Positions 22,160 through 32,565 of a stretch of 64,000 nt of DNA are shown here, one piece after another. The notes under the pieces were generated by a model. That model was given only the letters and a program-made list of their open reading frames with translations, searched no databases and had not been told where the DNA came from. The DNA is from Prorocentrum cordatum (taxonomy: Eukaryota > Sar > Dinophyceae > Prorocentrales > Prorocentraceae), in NCBI GenBank assembly GCA_963575745.1, contig CAUYUJ010018316.1, forward strand, positions 553,494-617,493, written 5' to 3'. Position 1 is the first letter of the stretch. Every line of letters begins with the position of its first letter. A program made the translations under genes and the position numbers.

Positions 22160-24017
22160 CGAGTCACTCGCCGCGGCCGGCGGAAACGACGCCGGGGCCT
22201 GCGTCTGGGCGGAAACGACGCTGGGGCCTGCGTCTCTGCTCCTGCGGGTGGGGAAATGCTGCGCCGTGGCGAACGAGCAGCGCACCCAGCGGCCCTGGCG
22301 TCAGCCCCAGCGGCCTCTGGAGGATCGAGGCCTCCACTTCCTCCTCCTGCACTGCCTCCTGGTGCTCCTCCTAGCGGGGAAGTGCAGCGCCCGCAGGCCG
22401 ATCCAAACGCAACGTCTGGGGACCGACCAGACTGCGCATCCAGCCACGGCGAGCTGGCAGCGCGACCAGAGGCCTCTGCGGCAGCCCCAGCGACCCCCTG
22501 AGGAGCAGAGCCTCCTGCTCTTCCTCATCTACCTCCTGGTGTTCCTGGTCCTCCTCCACCTTTTCCATCTCCTGCATGTCCTCCTGCGGGTGGGGAGGTG
22601 CAGCGCCATGGCGAGCGAGCAGCGCCCCCAACGCCTCCGGCGGCAGCCCCAGCGGCCTCCGGAGGAGCGAAGCCTCCACCTCCTCCTCCTGCACTGCCTC
22701 CTGGTGCTCCTCCCAGCGGGGAAGCGCAGCGTCCGTAGGCCGACCCAAACGCAACGTCTGGGGACCGACCAAACTGCGCATCCAGCAACGGCGGGCCAGC
22801 GGCGCCACCAGCGGCCTCAGCGGCAGCCCCAGCGGGCCATTGACCCCCAAGGCGGCCATGGCCACGGCAAAATTCCGCTTCGCCGCCTCCTGTTGATCGG
22901 GGGACGCGGCTCTGAGCTCAGCTGTCGCAGGGTTGAAGTCGGCCTGCTTCTGTTCGAAGTCCTCCCCAACGAACAGGCCCATCTCGATGTCGTCTCCATC
23001 TCCGTCGATTGCTGGTACTGCAGCTGCGCCCTAAGGGGCCCCGCCAGCAGCAGCACCAAGTTGAACAGCACCACGAAGAGCCGCAGGAGGGACCGCCGCG
23101 GCACGGCGCCGCTCGTTGGCCTCTCCCTGGAACCGAGCCAGGACCGCGAGGGAGTCCTTGGCCTGCTGGTCCGCCAGCACGTCCTCGTCCAGGCCAGCGC
23201 TGGCGGTCTTGAGCGGGTCGCCGAACTCGCTAGCCTGGAGCTTGACGGGCGTGGCCTCGCCCGCCTCGAGCTTGGTCCGCTCCGCAGCGAGCGTCGCGTT
23301 GAGCTCTGCAAGCTCCTTGTCGGGGGCCTGCTTCTGATCCTCGATTGCGGAGGCCCGACCTTCCAACTTGACGATCTTCTTGCGGATGTTCTCGACTCGC
23401 CAACGTTGAGCCTGTGCCGTCGGCTGCTTGGCCTCGCCAGCCTTGGCGAGCTCCGCTGCTTCGGCCGCCTCCACGCTAGTAGTTTCCAGTCCCGCCTTGG
23501 ACATGAAAACGACGACATCCTTGTACGTGATGCCGCCACTGCTGCCTGCCGTAGCCTGCGTGTTGCTCCCGTTGGAGTCCTTGCCGCCAGCTGGCGCCGG
23601 GGACTGGCCTCGGTACCACGGCGGTGTGGATGGCGCCGGCTCGCCCTTGAGCTCGGCCACTTGCACCCGCAGCTCCTGGATGAGGCGCAGCTGGTCGGAC
23701 CGCGGCGGCCCGTTGGCCCAAGCACTCTTGGGACCGCGTGGCTTGGTGGAGACGGCTGGGGGCTGTACCTGCGCGGCTGCCTGACGGGCCGAGACGACGA
23801 CGCGGTGCGGCGCTGCTTTGTTGCACATCCTGCACTTGATCCGTGATGCCCAACCGTCCCAGCAGCCGCATCCGCACCCCCAGTAGGCGGTTCTCGGACC
23901 TGGCAAGACATCGGGCGATGGCACCATCGGCCGCCGACGGGGCGGCGGAAGGCGATAGCGTGTAAAGACCGTCGAGTGGCTCGCAAGCACGAGCCGCTCT
24001 GAAGTACGCGTTTGCAA
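22160..24017 (-). pseudogene. LINE 1 ORF1 (nucleic-acid-binding, gag-like)
   Basis: ORF1 proteins bind element RNA. The frame from 24,017 has a zinc-finger-like cluster at 23,823-23,882: a Trp, then Cys48, Cys50 and Cys52, a nine-residue gap, and Cys62-x2-Cys65 (numbered from the Met at 24,017). A Gly/Ser/Pro-rich linker follows, with a charged helical segment (residues roughly 185-260; KKIVKLEGRASAIEDQ, then LNATLAAERTKLEAG) likely to form a coiled coil. The frame stops at 23,031. From 22,982 another frame continues with MGLFVGEDFEQKQADFNPAT, an acidic region containing a 343-bp tandem duplication. The Met at 24,017 is a guess. Confidence 0.7.
22245..22930. repeat. two tandem copies of a 343-bp unit in LINE 1 ORF1
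   Basis: Text at 22,245-22,493 recurs at 22,588-22,836 with few changes, an offset of 343 bases. The offset is not a multiple of three, so the copies cannot both be read in one frame. Confidence 0.88.
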
Positions 24018-24019
24018 GC

Positions 24020-24639
24020 ACAGGCGCGCCTGTGCCAGAACGGCTGAGTAGCGCGAGGTAAGGACGGGGAGGGGAGGAGGAAAAAGGCGACCATAAGGCT
24101 GGGTCTAGACAGTTAGGCTGGCCCCGCACGCTGCCAAAATCTGCCCAAAACAGTGCCCCCCAAAATGTGTTGTTCACACATGGTGTGTTTCGCGATTGCC
24201 TTCCTGGCTTGCCGAAAGGCGCTCTTGAAATTTTGTCGTGAAACACAAGGGTGCGCGCCGCAGGTCGGACAATCTATTCGCGTGCACTCTGTCTGCACGT
24301 CGTGGCAAGAGGGATGATGTGGCCCAAACGATTAGGGCACGAGCATTTGGGGTGTAGGGCCCACGCAAATATGGGCAAGGAGGAGAGGGAGGGGGGGAGC
24401 AGAGGAGAGGCAGGAGGCGGGGGAAACATTCAGAATGATGGCAACGGAAGCAGATCAGGCGAAGCCTTCGAATTGGTGAAACATCCGACCAGTTGCCCGT
24501 GGTAGTTATTAGTCAGGGAGGACCTCGAAGCGGGCACGGGACGTCGGGACGCCCCACGTCTCCCGGGCGGAGTCCGACGCCTCTGGGGGGGGTGATCCGC
24601 CAGCGGCGGCCATCGATTTGTCGTCGACGACGGCGTCGT
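24020..24639. other. no gene seen
   Basis: Sequence upstream of LINE 1 ORF1; could include its 5' UTR. No repeat or promoter that I can justify. Confidence 0.4.
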
Positions 24640-25000
24640 CGTCCTCCCTGCTGCTCCTCCTCCTCCTCCTGCTGCTCCTGCTGCTCTTTCTCCTCCTCCT
24701 CCTGCGACTCCTCCTTGCTCTGCCCTTCCTCCTCCCTCCCCCCCCCCTTCTACTCCCTCCTCATCCCTTCCTCAACCGCTTCCCCCCCATTCTTTGTCCA
24801 TCGTCCTCATCCCCCTCCCCCGCCCCCTGCCCCGTGTCTTCTTATCCCCTTGCTCCCCTCTGCCCGTCCTCGACCTCAACCATCCTTCGTGATCGCCGTC
24901 CTCCCCGGTCCCCGTCCATCTTCCTCCTTCCTTATCCGCATCCTCCTGCCCTTAGAGCTCTATTGTTCCCCGCCTGCATCATAGCGGCTCTCAGATGCAC
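24640..25000. repeat. pyrimidine-rich CTCCTC/CTGCT tract
   Basis: Mixed CTC, CTG and CCT triplets, then irregular C/T-rich sequence to about 25,000. Long open frames across it are composition artefacts. Confidence 0.8.
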
Positions 25001-25460
25001 CACCTGCACCCTCCCTGCTGCTCCTGATGCTGACCAGACGCATACGATCACCATCGCCATCGTGCAATGCAGGATCGGGGGTCTGATGACACTGGCTGTG
25101 CATCGCGCATGAGCCACCTAGTCATTACAGTCAGCGCCAACGGCGGGCTTCTGTTCTGTACTGGTAGCTTCGGAAACAAGCCAAACGATCCTAGCCGCGC
25201 GTTCGGGATTTATGTGTCTCCCCCATTGCCCGAGCCGCTCCTGGGCAAAAGTCCACAGCCCTCATCTGCCCAGGACCAACTAGGGCGTTCGCTACGTCGA
25301 CGCCACATAGTTACGATAAGCCTACTGTCGTCGTCTTCGCGTCTATCATCGCAGGAAGCATCATTTGCACTTTCTTTCAACCCTTGGACCCGGGACGAGA
25401 CCCAGATGGTGCTCAACCTTAACAGCCAACGCCTAGACGCGGCACAAACATGGCAAAACT

Positions 25461-25560
25461 GGTTAGACCCCTCCTGGGGTCCATCCTGGCAGAATTATCC
25501 AAGCCGCGTCCAGCAGGCCCAGACCCCTCCTGGGGTCCATCCTGGCAAAATTATTCGGGC
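25461..25560. repeat. short direct duplication of 57 bases
   Basis: CCCCTCCTGGGGTCCATCCTGGCA followed by AATTAT occurs twice, near 25,468 and 25,525, both inside otherwise non-repetitive DNA (25.0-25.8 kb) with no gene. Confidence 0.8.
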
Positions 25561-25779
25561 TGCGGCCAAAAGTGGCGCGGAGAACCTCCGTGAGTGCGCC
25601 AACACCTTCAAAGCCCATCTAATGCCAAGGGGGGGGGTCATCACTGGTGGTGTCGCCCACTCCTCGAGAAACCGGTCCCATAGCCCCGGGTGCCAGAGAC
25701 GCCCAAAACCGTCCCAACACTCCTCGGTCCTCGATCCTCTCGCCTCCTCGATCCTCGATCCCGAGGGGTAGCTGGTGAC

Positions 25780-25978
25780 CTTCCCAGTGTAGGAACAGCA
25801 AAAGGCGAGACCACCACCAGCACGAGGTGCCAGGGAGGATCCTCCTGGTGCTGTAGGTCTCCCCCCCCATCACTCGAGACATCCCCCATCTCCAGCTCGG
25901 GGGGGTCATCGTGGAATCTCTCGCTGGAGGTGGCCCCCCCTGGTGGTGGTGGTGGTGACGGTGGTGTCGCCTCTCTTC
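25780..25978. repeat. foldback (MITE-like) repeat, copy 2
   Basis: Left arm AAAAGGCGAGACCACCACCAGC near 25,799-25,820; right arm GGTGGTGACGGTGGTGTCGCC near 25,949-25,970. The interior (CACTCGAGACATCCCCCATC, then TCCAGCTCGG) matches copy 1 at 11.54-11.70 kb. Confidence 0.7.
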
Positions 25979-27600
25979 GGCATTGCCCGAGATGCGACGA
26001 CGACCGGGGAGGCCCGACTCGGCAACAGCCCAGGCCAGCGACTAGCCAGGGCTGGGCATCCGCTCAGGCCACGTGGCAGCCAGCTCCCAGGCCCATGTCC
26101 ACAGGAGGGAGAGGGGGCATGAGGAGGCAGGTGGGAGCCAGCAAAAGGACAAGGAGGTGAAGGATCATGCAGAAAAGGAAAGCGATGACGAGGAGGGGGG
26201 AGAGGAGGCTGAGAAGAGGGTGGGCCAGCGTGGCTCCCAGGCAAGGGTCAGCGAAAAGGGCAGCAGCGGGGATTGCCTCACCCCCGTCTTCCCGCTGCTT
26301 CAAACGACTGTGGGAAGAACAACGGCCAGCTGGAACACACACAGGGTTGGATTCACGTGAGGAACATGCTGGAGGCGATGATCGGGGAGCGAATCGCCAG
26401 GGCGGAGGGGGGGGGGGGGGGGCAAAACATGTATCCAGGGGCGCCGTTGGCCCACGTCTTCGGCAAGGTTCCCCGGCAAATGCATGTAATGCCTGCCCCT
26501 GAAATGTCCGCCCGGATCGTCGCCTCCGAACATGGGGGGACCACGCGCTGGATACAAATGCTGCCCCGGCCAAAGAAGGGCCAACTGCTGTAAAGACACC
26601 TGACGACGTCCATACTTAAGACGTTTCTCGCCCAAGCCGGCCGCGTCATCCAGCTTCCTGGTCTAAGCTAAACCGTAAACATTTGACACGACGTGATCCC
26701 GGGAGCCTTGAGAACCAACGGGTCTGGAGGATGTGTTTGGCGCCGCGACCATCATAGCACCCCGCCGGCGTCCCAAAACAACCTGATCAGCTGCGCCCGA
26801 CCCGTTCCAACGTGGCCTTTGGTGCGCGACCGTCGCGAAACACGGAAGGCCGGGGAGACACACGCAAACGCGTTAAAGCGCTGATGTCGCAGCGCAGAGC
26901 GCGGTAGGGCCCCTCAGTCGGAATGTCCCGTCTGATCAAGGAGCGCGATTCACCGTCACTGGACCCCTCTCCCCCCTGAACAACTTCTAGGGGTGGATCA
27001 GAAACAAGGGGGCCCCTGCCCCCCCCCCCCCCCACACACACCGACCCCCCCACCGAAGCCCAACCCCCGGTAAGAACCTAGGGGGCCGACCCCCCACCCC
27101 CCCGAGAAAACCCGCCCCCCCGCCACCCCACCCATAAAACAACCCTGCGACGTACCCAACCCATGAGCATCAAGTGACAAGAGAATTTGGCCCAAACTTG
27201 CCAGGACTGACAGTGCAGGCGCCGTTACATGTTGTGCGAGCTACATGGGGTGCGCTTACGTGGCACGGTTCACAGGACAACAACAGAAGGACGAGGAGAG
27301 AGGGCCCAGGCTTGAGGGAGACATGGGGGCGGGAACGGACGCTGGACAAGGGCGCGCGGGGGGCCGAACCGTCAGCGCGGCAGCAGCAGAGACAAGGTGG
27401 CAGGGGGCAGAGGACGACGGCGAAAGTGACGGGAGGAGGCCGAAGAGTGTTGCTTTTGTCGGTAGTGCGGGACAAAAATAAATTGCTGTCTGCGCCATGA
27501 CGCTGCGGCGCTCGACAAAAGGATTGAACTTACAGTTAGTGCAAGATGCGAGCGAGGCCTAGCTCGCCCGCCAGATTCCCTCTGCTTCCTTCCTGGACTT
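25979..27600. other. no gene seen; C-runs at 27.02-27.13 kb
   Basis: GC-rich, with a G run at 26,408-26,423 and a C run at 27,019-27,032. A variant of the GCGAGCTACATGGGGTGCG motif (see 5.8, 6.1 and 8.0 kb) lies at 27,225-27,265. No domain recognised. Confidence 0.4.
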
Positions 27601-27639
27601 CTCAATGCGGGACCTAAACACTCGAAGGCGCGCCGCCAG

Positions 27640-28690
27640 GTCTGCGGGCGGCCTGCGACAGCGCCCCGCTGGACCAGCAGCAGCCTTCGAAAGTGGCGAC
27701 AGTTCCGCAGATCGCAGCCCCCCAGGGATGGCGAGGTCTAGTCTGACTCTGGGTGGTGCCTCGCTACGCTGAACCCCCCAAGCAGCCGTCGAAACTGGCG
27801 ACAGTTTCGCAGATCGCAGCACCCCCAGGGATGACGAGGTCTAATCTGAATCTGGGAGGTGCGTCACTCCGCTGGACCCCCCAACAGCCGTCGAAATGGG
27901 CGACAGTTTCACATATCGCAGCCCCCCAGGGATGGCGAGGCCCAGGACGGTCTCGTCTGAATCTACGAAGGACGTCACTCGCTGTACTCCCCAACAGCCC
28001 TCGAAAGTGGCGACAGATTCGCAGGTCGCAGCCCCCTAGCGATGGCGAGGTCAAACCTCGAAAGTGGCAACCGCCTCGCAAATCGCACCCCCCAAGGATG
28101 ACGAGGTCTTATGTGAATCTGGGTGGTTCCGCACTCCGCGGGCCCCCACAGCAGCCCTCGAAAGTGGTGACAATTTTGCAGATCGCAGCCCCCCAGGGGT
28201 GGCGAGGTCTAACAGGATTCTGAGTGGGACCCCATTCCGCTGGCCCCCCTAGCGGCCCTCGAGAGTGGCGACAATTTCGCAGATCGCAGCCCCCCAGGGA
28301 TCAGATCTGCGGCGGGTACCCACTACGCTGGCCCCTCCAGCAGCCCTCGAAAGTGGCAACAGTTTCGCAGTTTCGCAGATCGCAGCCCACTAGGGACGGT
28401 AAAGCCTAATCTGACTCCGCGGTGGGTGCCCACTACGCTGGTCCGCCCAGCAGCCCTCGAGACTGGCGACGGCTTTGCAGACCGCAGCCCCCCAGGAATG
28501 GCGAGGTCTAATCAGAGTCCGCGGCGGGTACCCACTTTGCTGGTCCAGCCCTCGAAACTGGCGACAATTTCGCAGACCGTAGTCTGAGTCCGCGGCGGGT
28601 ACCCACTACGTATGCTGGTCCCCCCAGCAGCCTTCGAAAGTGGCGACAGTTTCGCAGATCGCAGCTCCCATAGCATGCCAACTTCACACT
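27640..28690 (+). repeat. 100-bp satellite, plus orientation, about 10 units
   Basis: Anchor text AGTGGCGACAGTTTCGCAGA followed by TCGCAGCCCCCCAGGGATGG recurs about every 95-106 bases. Units are more diverged than those at 34.84-36.53 kb. Each unit ends with a cassette GGCGAGGTCTAATCTGA that varies in length. Confidence 0.92.
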
Positions 28691-28788
28691 TCGCAGGCCC
28701 CACAGGCAAGCCATCAGGCGCACAGGAGTGGAGAGGAGAAGGGAGGCGGGGAGGAGGAGGAGGAAGGAGGAGGATGGAGACCGCAGCG

Positions 28789-28830
28789 CTCTATTCAAAA
28801 CGAGAACCCAACGCAGGAGGGTTGGGAAAA
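28789..28830 (+). other. 3' hairpin module (D1 copy)
   Basis: CTCTATTCAAAACGAGAA, then CCCAAC, loop GCAGGAGG, GTTGGG, then an A run. One of six occurrences in the window. Confidence 0.75.
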
Positions 28831-28945
28831 TTGGGGGGGGGCGGTCCGGAATCCCGCTCCCCGCCCGCCGGGAAAATTGGTGGGGGAAGGTCCAGAACGC
28901 CCCCCCCCCCCCGGGCAGGAAAATAAGGGGGGGTCCAGACCCGAC
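28826..28945. repeat. three imperfect copies of a 45-55-bp G-rich unit
   Basis: Each copy starts GGAAAAT(T/A) and continues with a G run and GGTCCRGA. It lies directly beyond the hairpin module and ends at the triplet tract. Confidence 0.75.
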
Positions 28946-28970
28946 GACGACGACGACGACGGCGACGACG

Positions 28971-29015
<45 letters not shown>

Positions 29016-29026
29016 TCGGCGGCGGC
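28940..29026. repeat. ACG trinucleotide tract
   Basis: GACGAC repeats with one GTCGAC interruption. This is the complement of the CGT tracts at 29.76 and 30.24 kb. Confidence 0.95.
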
Positions 29027-29109
29027 CGCGCACCTGTCGCCACCGCCTGCGCCAGGCGCCTGCTCTGATAGGACGCGCCCGGGGTCCGATGCAGCCCCTC
29101 AGGAATCCT

Positions 29110-29894
29110 ATTGTGGCCCGACGATGCTCGAAGCTGCTCTACCTGTATTCTACTCTATATTCGGCTTTCCTCGACTTTGCTCTGCCCTACTCTACTCTCC
29201 CCTACTCTACTCTACAGTGCCCTAACCTGCTCTACTCTACTCCACTTTGCTCCTGCTCTGCTTTCCTCGACCCGACTCTGCTCTACTCAATCCTGCTCTA
29301 GTATGTGTCTGTTCTCAGCTGCGCTACCACACTTTACCCTGCCATCATAGAACATGCTATACTACTCTACTGTACTGTTACCCTGCTTTATTCTACTCAT
29401 TCTCTACCCTACTCTCAGATACTTTACTCTACTCGACTCTCCCCTACGCTACTCTACCTTATATACTCTACCATACCGTGCCCAAACATACTATACTCGG
29501 CTCTACTTTGCTCCTACTCTGCGCTGCCCCACTCTCATCCTACACTACTCTACCTATACTCTACCCATATACTTTCCTCTACTCGACTCCTCCCTCCACC
29601 TTCCCTAACCTGACCTGCAACTCCCTACTATACTCGACTATGCTCGACCCTACTCTTCTTTGCGCTACCATGTCCCATCCTTCTCTTCTCGACTCTACTC
29701 TGCCCTCTGCCCTACTCCCATTGCACTCTACTCTGCGCCTGCTCTACTCTGCTCGTCATCGTCGTGGTCGTCTTGGTCGCCGTCTTCGTCGTCTTCGTCG
29801 TCGTTGTCGTCGTCGTTGTCGTCGTCGTTGTCGTCGTCGTTGTCGTCTTCGTCGTTGTCATCGTCGGCATCGTCGGCGCCGGCGTCGGCGTCGG

Positions 29895-29965
<71 letters not shown>

Positions 29966-30235
29966 TCGGCGTCGTCGTCGTCGGCGTCGCCATCATCGTC
30001 GTCGTCGCCGTCGGCACCGTCGTCGGCGTCGCCGTCGCCGTCGTCGCCTCTACTCTGCTCTACTCTCCTCTCCTCTCCTCTACTCTACTATTCTCTGCCG
30101 TACTCTACCCTACCCTACTTTACAATGACGTATCCCAGAGTACCCTGCTCTACGCTACTGTGCCCCTACTCTACTCTATACTCCACCCTCTATTTAACTC
30201 CTCTGATTATTCACTCTACGCGAACTCTATACTAC
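29110..30235. repeat. degenerate CTACT satellite interrupted by a CGT tract
   Basis: Irregular repeats of CTACTCTACT-type text run from 29,110 to 29,755 and again from 30,050 to 30,235. Between them (29,756-30,050) is GTCGTC/GGCGTC triplet repeat. Poly-Leu/Tyr/Ser reading frames here are artefacts. Confidence 0.88.
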
Positions 30236-30239
30236 TAGC

Positions 30240-31250
30240 CGTCGGCGTCGTCGTCGAAGTCGGTTTCGTCCTCTTCGTCGTTGTCGTCGTTGTCGTCGTC
30301 GTTGTCGTCGTCGTCGTCGTCGCCGTTGTCGTCGTCGACGTCGGCGTCGTCGTCGGCGTCCACGTCAACGTCACCATCGTCGTCGTCGACGTCGGCGTCG
30401 GCGTCGTCGGCGTCGGCGTCGGCGTCGGCGGCGGCGCAACGTCGTCGTCGGCGTCGTCGTCGTCGGCGTCGCCGTCGTCGTCGGCGTCGACGTCGTCGGC
30501 GTCGTCGGCGTCGGAGTAAGCGTCGGCGTCGGCGTCGCCGTCGGCGGTGGCGTCGTCGCCGTCGTTGTCGTCGTGGTCGTCGTCGTGCGTCGTGCGTCGT
30601 TCGTCATGCGTCGTGCGTTCGGCGTCGTCGTCGTCCGCGTCATCATAGGCTTCGTCGTCGCAGGCGTCGCCGTCGTCGTCGTTGTGGTCGTCATCGTCGT
30701 CATCGTTGGCGTCGTCGCCGTCGCCGTCGTCGTCGTCGTCGGCGGAGTCATCGTCGGCGTCGTCATCGTCGTCGTCCAAGGCGTCGTCGTGTTCGCCGAA
30801 GCGTCGTCGTCGTCATCATCGTCCTCGGAGTCGGCGGCGGCGGCGTCATCGTCGTCGTCGGCGGCGGCGTCGTCATCGTCGTCGCGGGCGTCGTCGTCGT
30901 CGCCGTCGTTGTCGTCGTCGGCGGCGACGGCGTCGGCGTGGGCGTGGGCGTCGGCGTCGTCGACGTCGTTGTCGTCGTCGTGAGTTGTGCGTCGTGCGGC
31001 ATGCGTCGGGCGTCGTCGTCGTCGACGTCGGCTGCGTCGTCGTCGTGGTCGTTGGCGTCGTCGTCGTTGTCGTCGTCATTGTCGACGTCGGCGTCGTCGT
31101 CGTCGGCGTCATCGTCGTCATCATCGTCCTCGTAGTCGGCGTCGTCGCTGGCGTCGTCGTTGTGCGTCGTGCGTCGTGCGTGGTGCGTCGTGCGTCATGC
31201 GTTGTGCGTCGTGCGTCGTCGTCTTCGGCGTCGTGCGTCGTCGTCATCGC
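30240..31250. repeat. 1-kb CGT trinucleotide array
   Basis: GTC repeats with GGC and GTTGTC variants. From about 30,585 onward there are interspersed GTGCGTCGTGCGTC blocks. This is the longest triplet array in the window. It supports open frames in all phases, none credible. Confidence 0.95.
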
Positions 31251-32255
31251 CTGGGGTGGGTTGTGGATTCACCCGATGATTTTCCCAGGGAGGGGGGGTG
31301 CAAGACCCACCGACCTGTTTTCCCCCGGTGGTGGGGCGGGGGCTTCTGGAGCCAACCCAAGCGCCATACGATGGAACGTGTGACACAATTCGGGGTGGTT
31401 ATTTTGAGAGCTGACAGCGTGTCGCTCTGCACCGCGGGGCGGGAGGCCGGGGCAGGCTCAGGACGCTGAAGCCCGGGCCTGGGGAACCGATTTGCGTTCT
31501 GGGCCAGCACAAGCGGCGCGACAAGCCAAGCAAACGTTCCTGACCTTAGTCCTCACTCCTTTTCTCGACGCCTGGCAGTTTTCGGGGCCTCCGGCGGCCG
31601 TTCGGGACGATCTGGACACCACTGGAAACCTCTTGACGAGGCGCAGCTGCTAGAAGGTGCCCTGAGGCTGGAAAACAGCTGAACACCGACGAAAAGTCCC
31701 GCAAACCTCCAAACCTCGATCCCACCAAGACCTCGGACCTCGACCTCGGACCGTTAAGGGCTGAACGACTTCTGCTGTTCCTCTCCTCGCGCTGAGACTT
31801 CCACGGATTGCTCCAGATCCCTTGGAGATCTTTCGGTGTACCCTGGACTTGCGAGCCGCGTGTGCCTAAATTTACCTGGAGCCACCTCGATCTATCTGGC
31901 TTGAGCCCCGCAAGTCGATGGGAGGAGATTCGTCGAGCCCTCGGGGATCGGACCGACGATGGCCCCAGCCTCCACGTGGCTCATGAAGGAGTGCGACGTC
32001 CAGGCGCCCCAGCACGGAGCCGATGAGCCCGCGACGCCTCCGGCCCCCCTCGTCCTGGGGGGCGCCCGCCTCGAGGCGCTCCGGGAAGGGCGAAAGGGAG
32101 ACGGCTCGTCTAGGGGGGGCAGGAGCCCCAGACCCCCTCGTGTTGGGAAAAACTCACGACGTGAGGCTTTTCGCTGTTTTCGGCCTCCAGGGGCCCTTAC
32201 CGGGCCTCGGGACCGCCAGAAAATAACCCAGGATGAAAAACCAGTCCCGGAGAAG
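31251..32255. other. no gene seen; contains dispersed repeat X copy 2
   Basis: 31,385-31,545 matches 9296-9450 (GCGTGTCGCTCTGCACCGCG, then GGGCGGGAGG, later GGGCCAGCACAAGCGGCGCG and GCAAACGTTCCTGA). The rest has no recognisable coding or repeat structure. Confidence 0.55.
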
Positions 32256-32259
32256 GGGT

Positions 32260-32412
32260 CACTCCTCCTCCTCCTCCTCCTCCTCCTCCTCCTCCTCCTC
32301 CTCCTCCTCCTCCTCCTCCCTCCTCCTCCTCTCCCTCCCTCCCTCCCTCCCTCCCTCCCCCTCCCCCTCCCTCCCTCCCTCCTCCCTCCCTCCTGCCTCC
32401 TGCCTCCTCAGC
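32260..32412. repeat. TCC/CTCC pyrimidine tract
   Basis: About 20 TCC triplets, then CCCT/CTCC repeats. It lies just upstream of the LINE 3 ORF1 segment. Confidence 0.95.
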
Positions 32413-32565
32413 CGCCGTCCCGGCTTAGGGGCCCTGGGTGCAGCTACCCCGTAGCTGCGCGCCCCTCGGGACATCGGCAACGCGCAGGCCCGCTGCCGCC
32501 GCCATTGGCCGCGGGCCATCCGTGTTCCGCTTCGACGCCGCGCTCCAGGCAGCGAGGAGGCTGCC

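Larger units (their letters stand above)
18340..24020 (-). mobile_element. LINE 1: non-LTR retrotransposon with ORF1, endonuclease, RT and RNase H, degraded
   Basis: On the minus strand the order is ORF1 (zinc finger and coiled coil), EEP endonuclease, reverse transcriptase, Cys/His finger, RNase H. This is the order of RNase H-bearing LINEs that are common in dinoflagellates. Domains are colinear over 5.7 kb, but frames shift repeatedly, motif A of the RT is missing and the first RNase H carboxylate is replaced, so the copy is dead. I did not find a poly-A tail or target-site duplication. Confidence 0.87.
27600..28835 (+). mobile_element. satellite-carrying element D1 (100-bp satellite plus 3' hairpin module)
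   Basis: The 100-bp satellite (27.64-28.69 kb) is followed by a GGAGG purine tract (28,725-28,775). Then comes the module CTCTATTCAAAACGAGAA with hairpin CCCAAC(8 nt)GTTGGG ending at 28,826, then AAAA. The same satellite-tract-module order is found on the minus strand at 37.7-34.74 kb (D2). No ORF. Confidence 0.7.

Noticed and set aside
29247-31383. Several 200-290-residue frames rich in Ser, Arg, Val or Asp
   Set aside because: Products of CTACT and CGT repeats.
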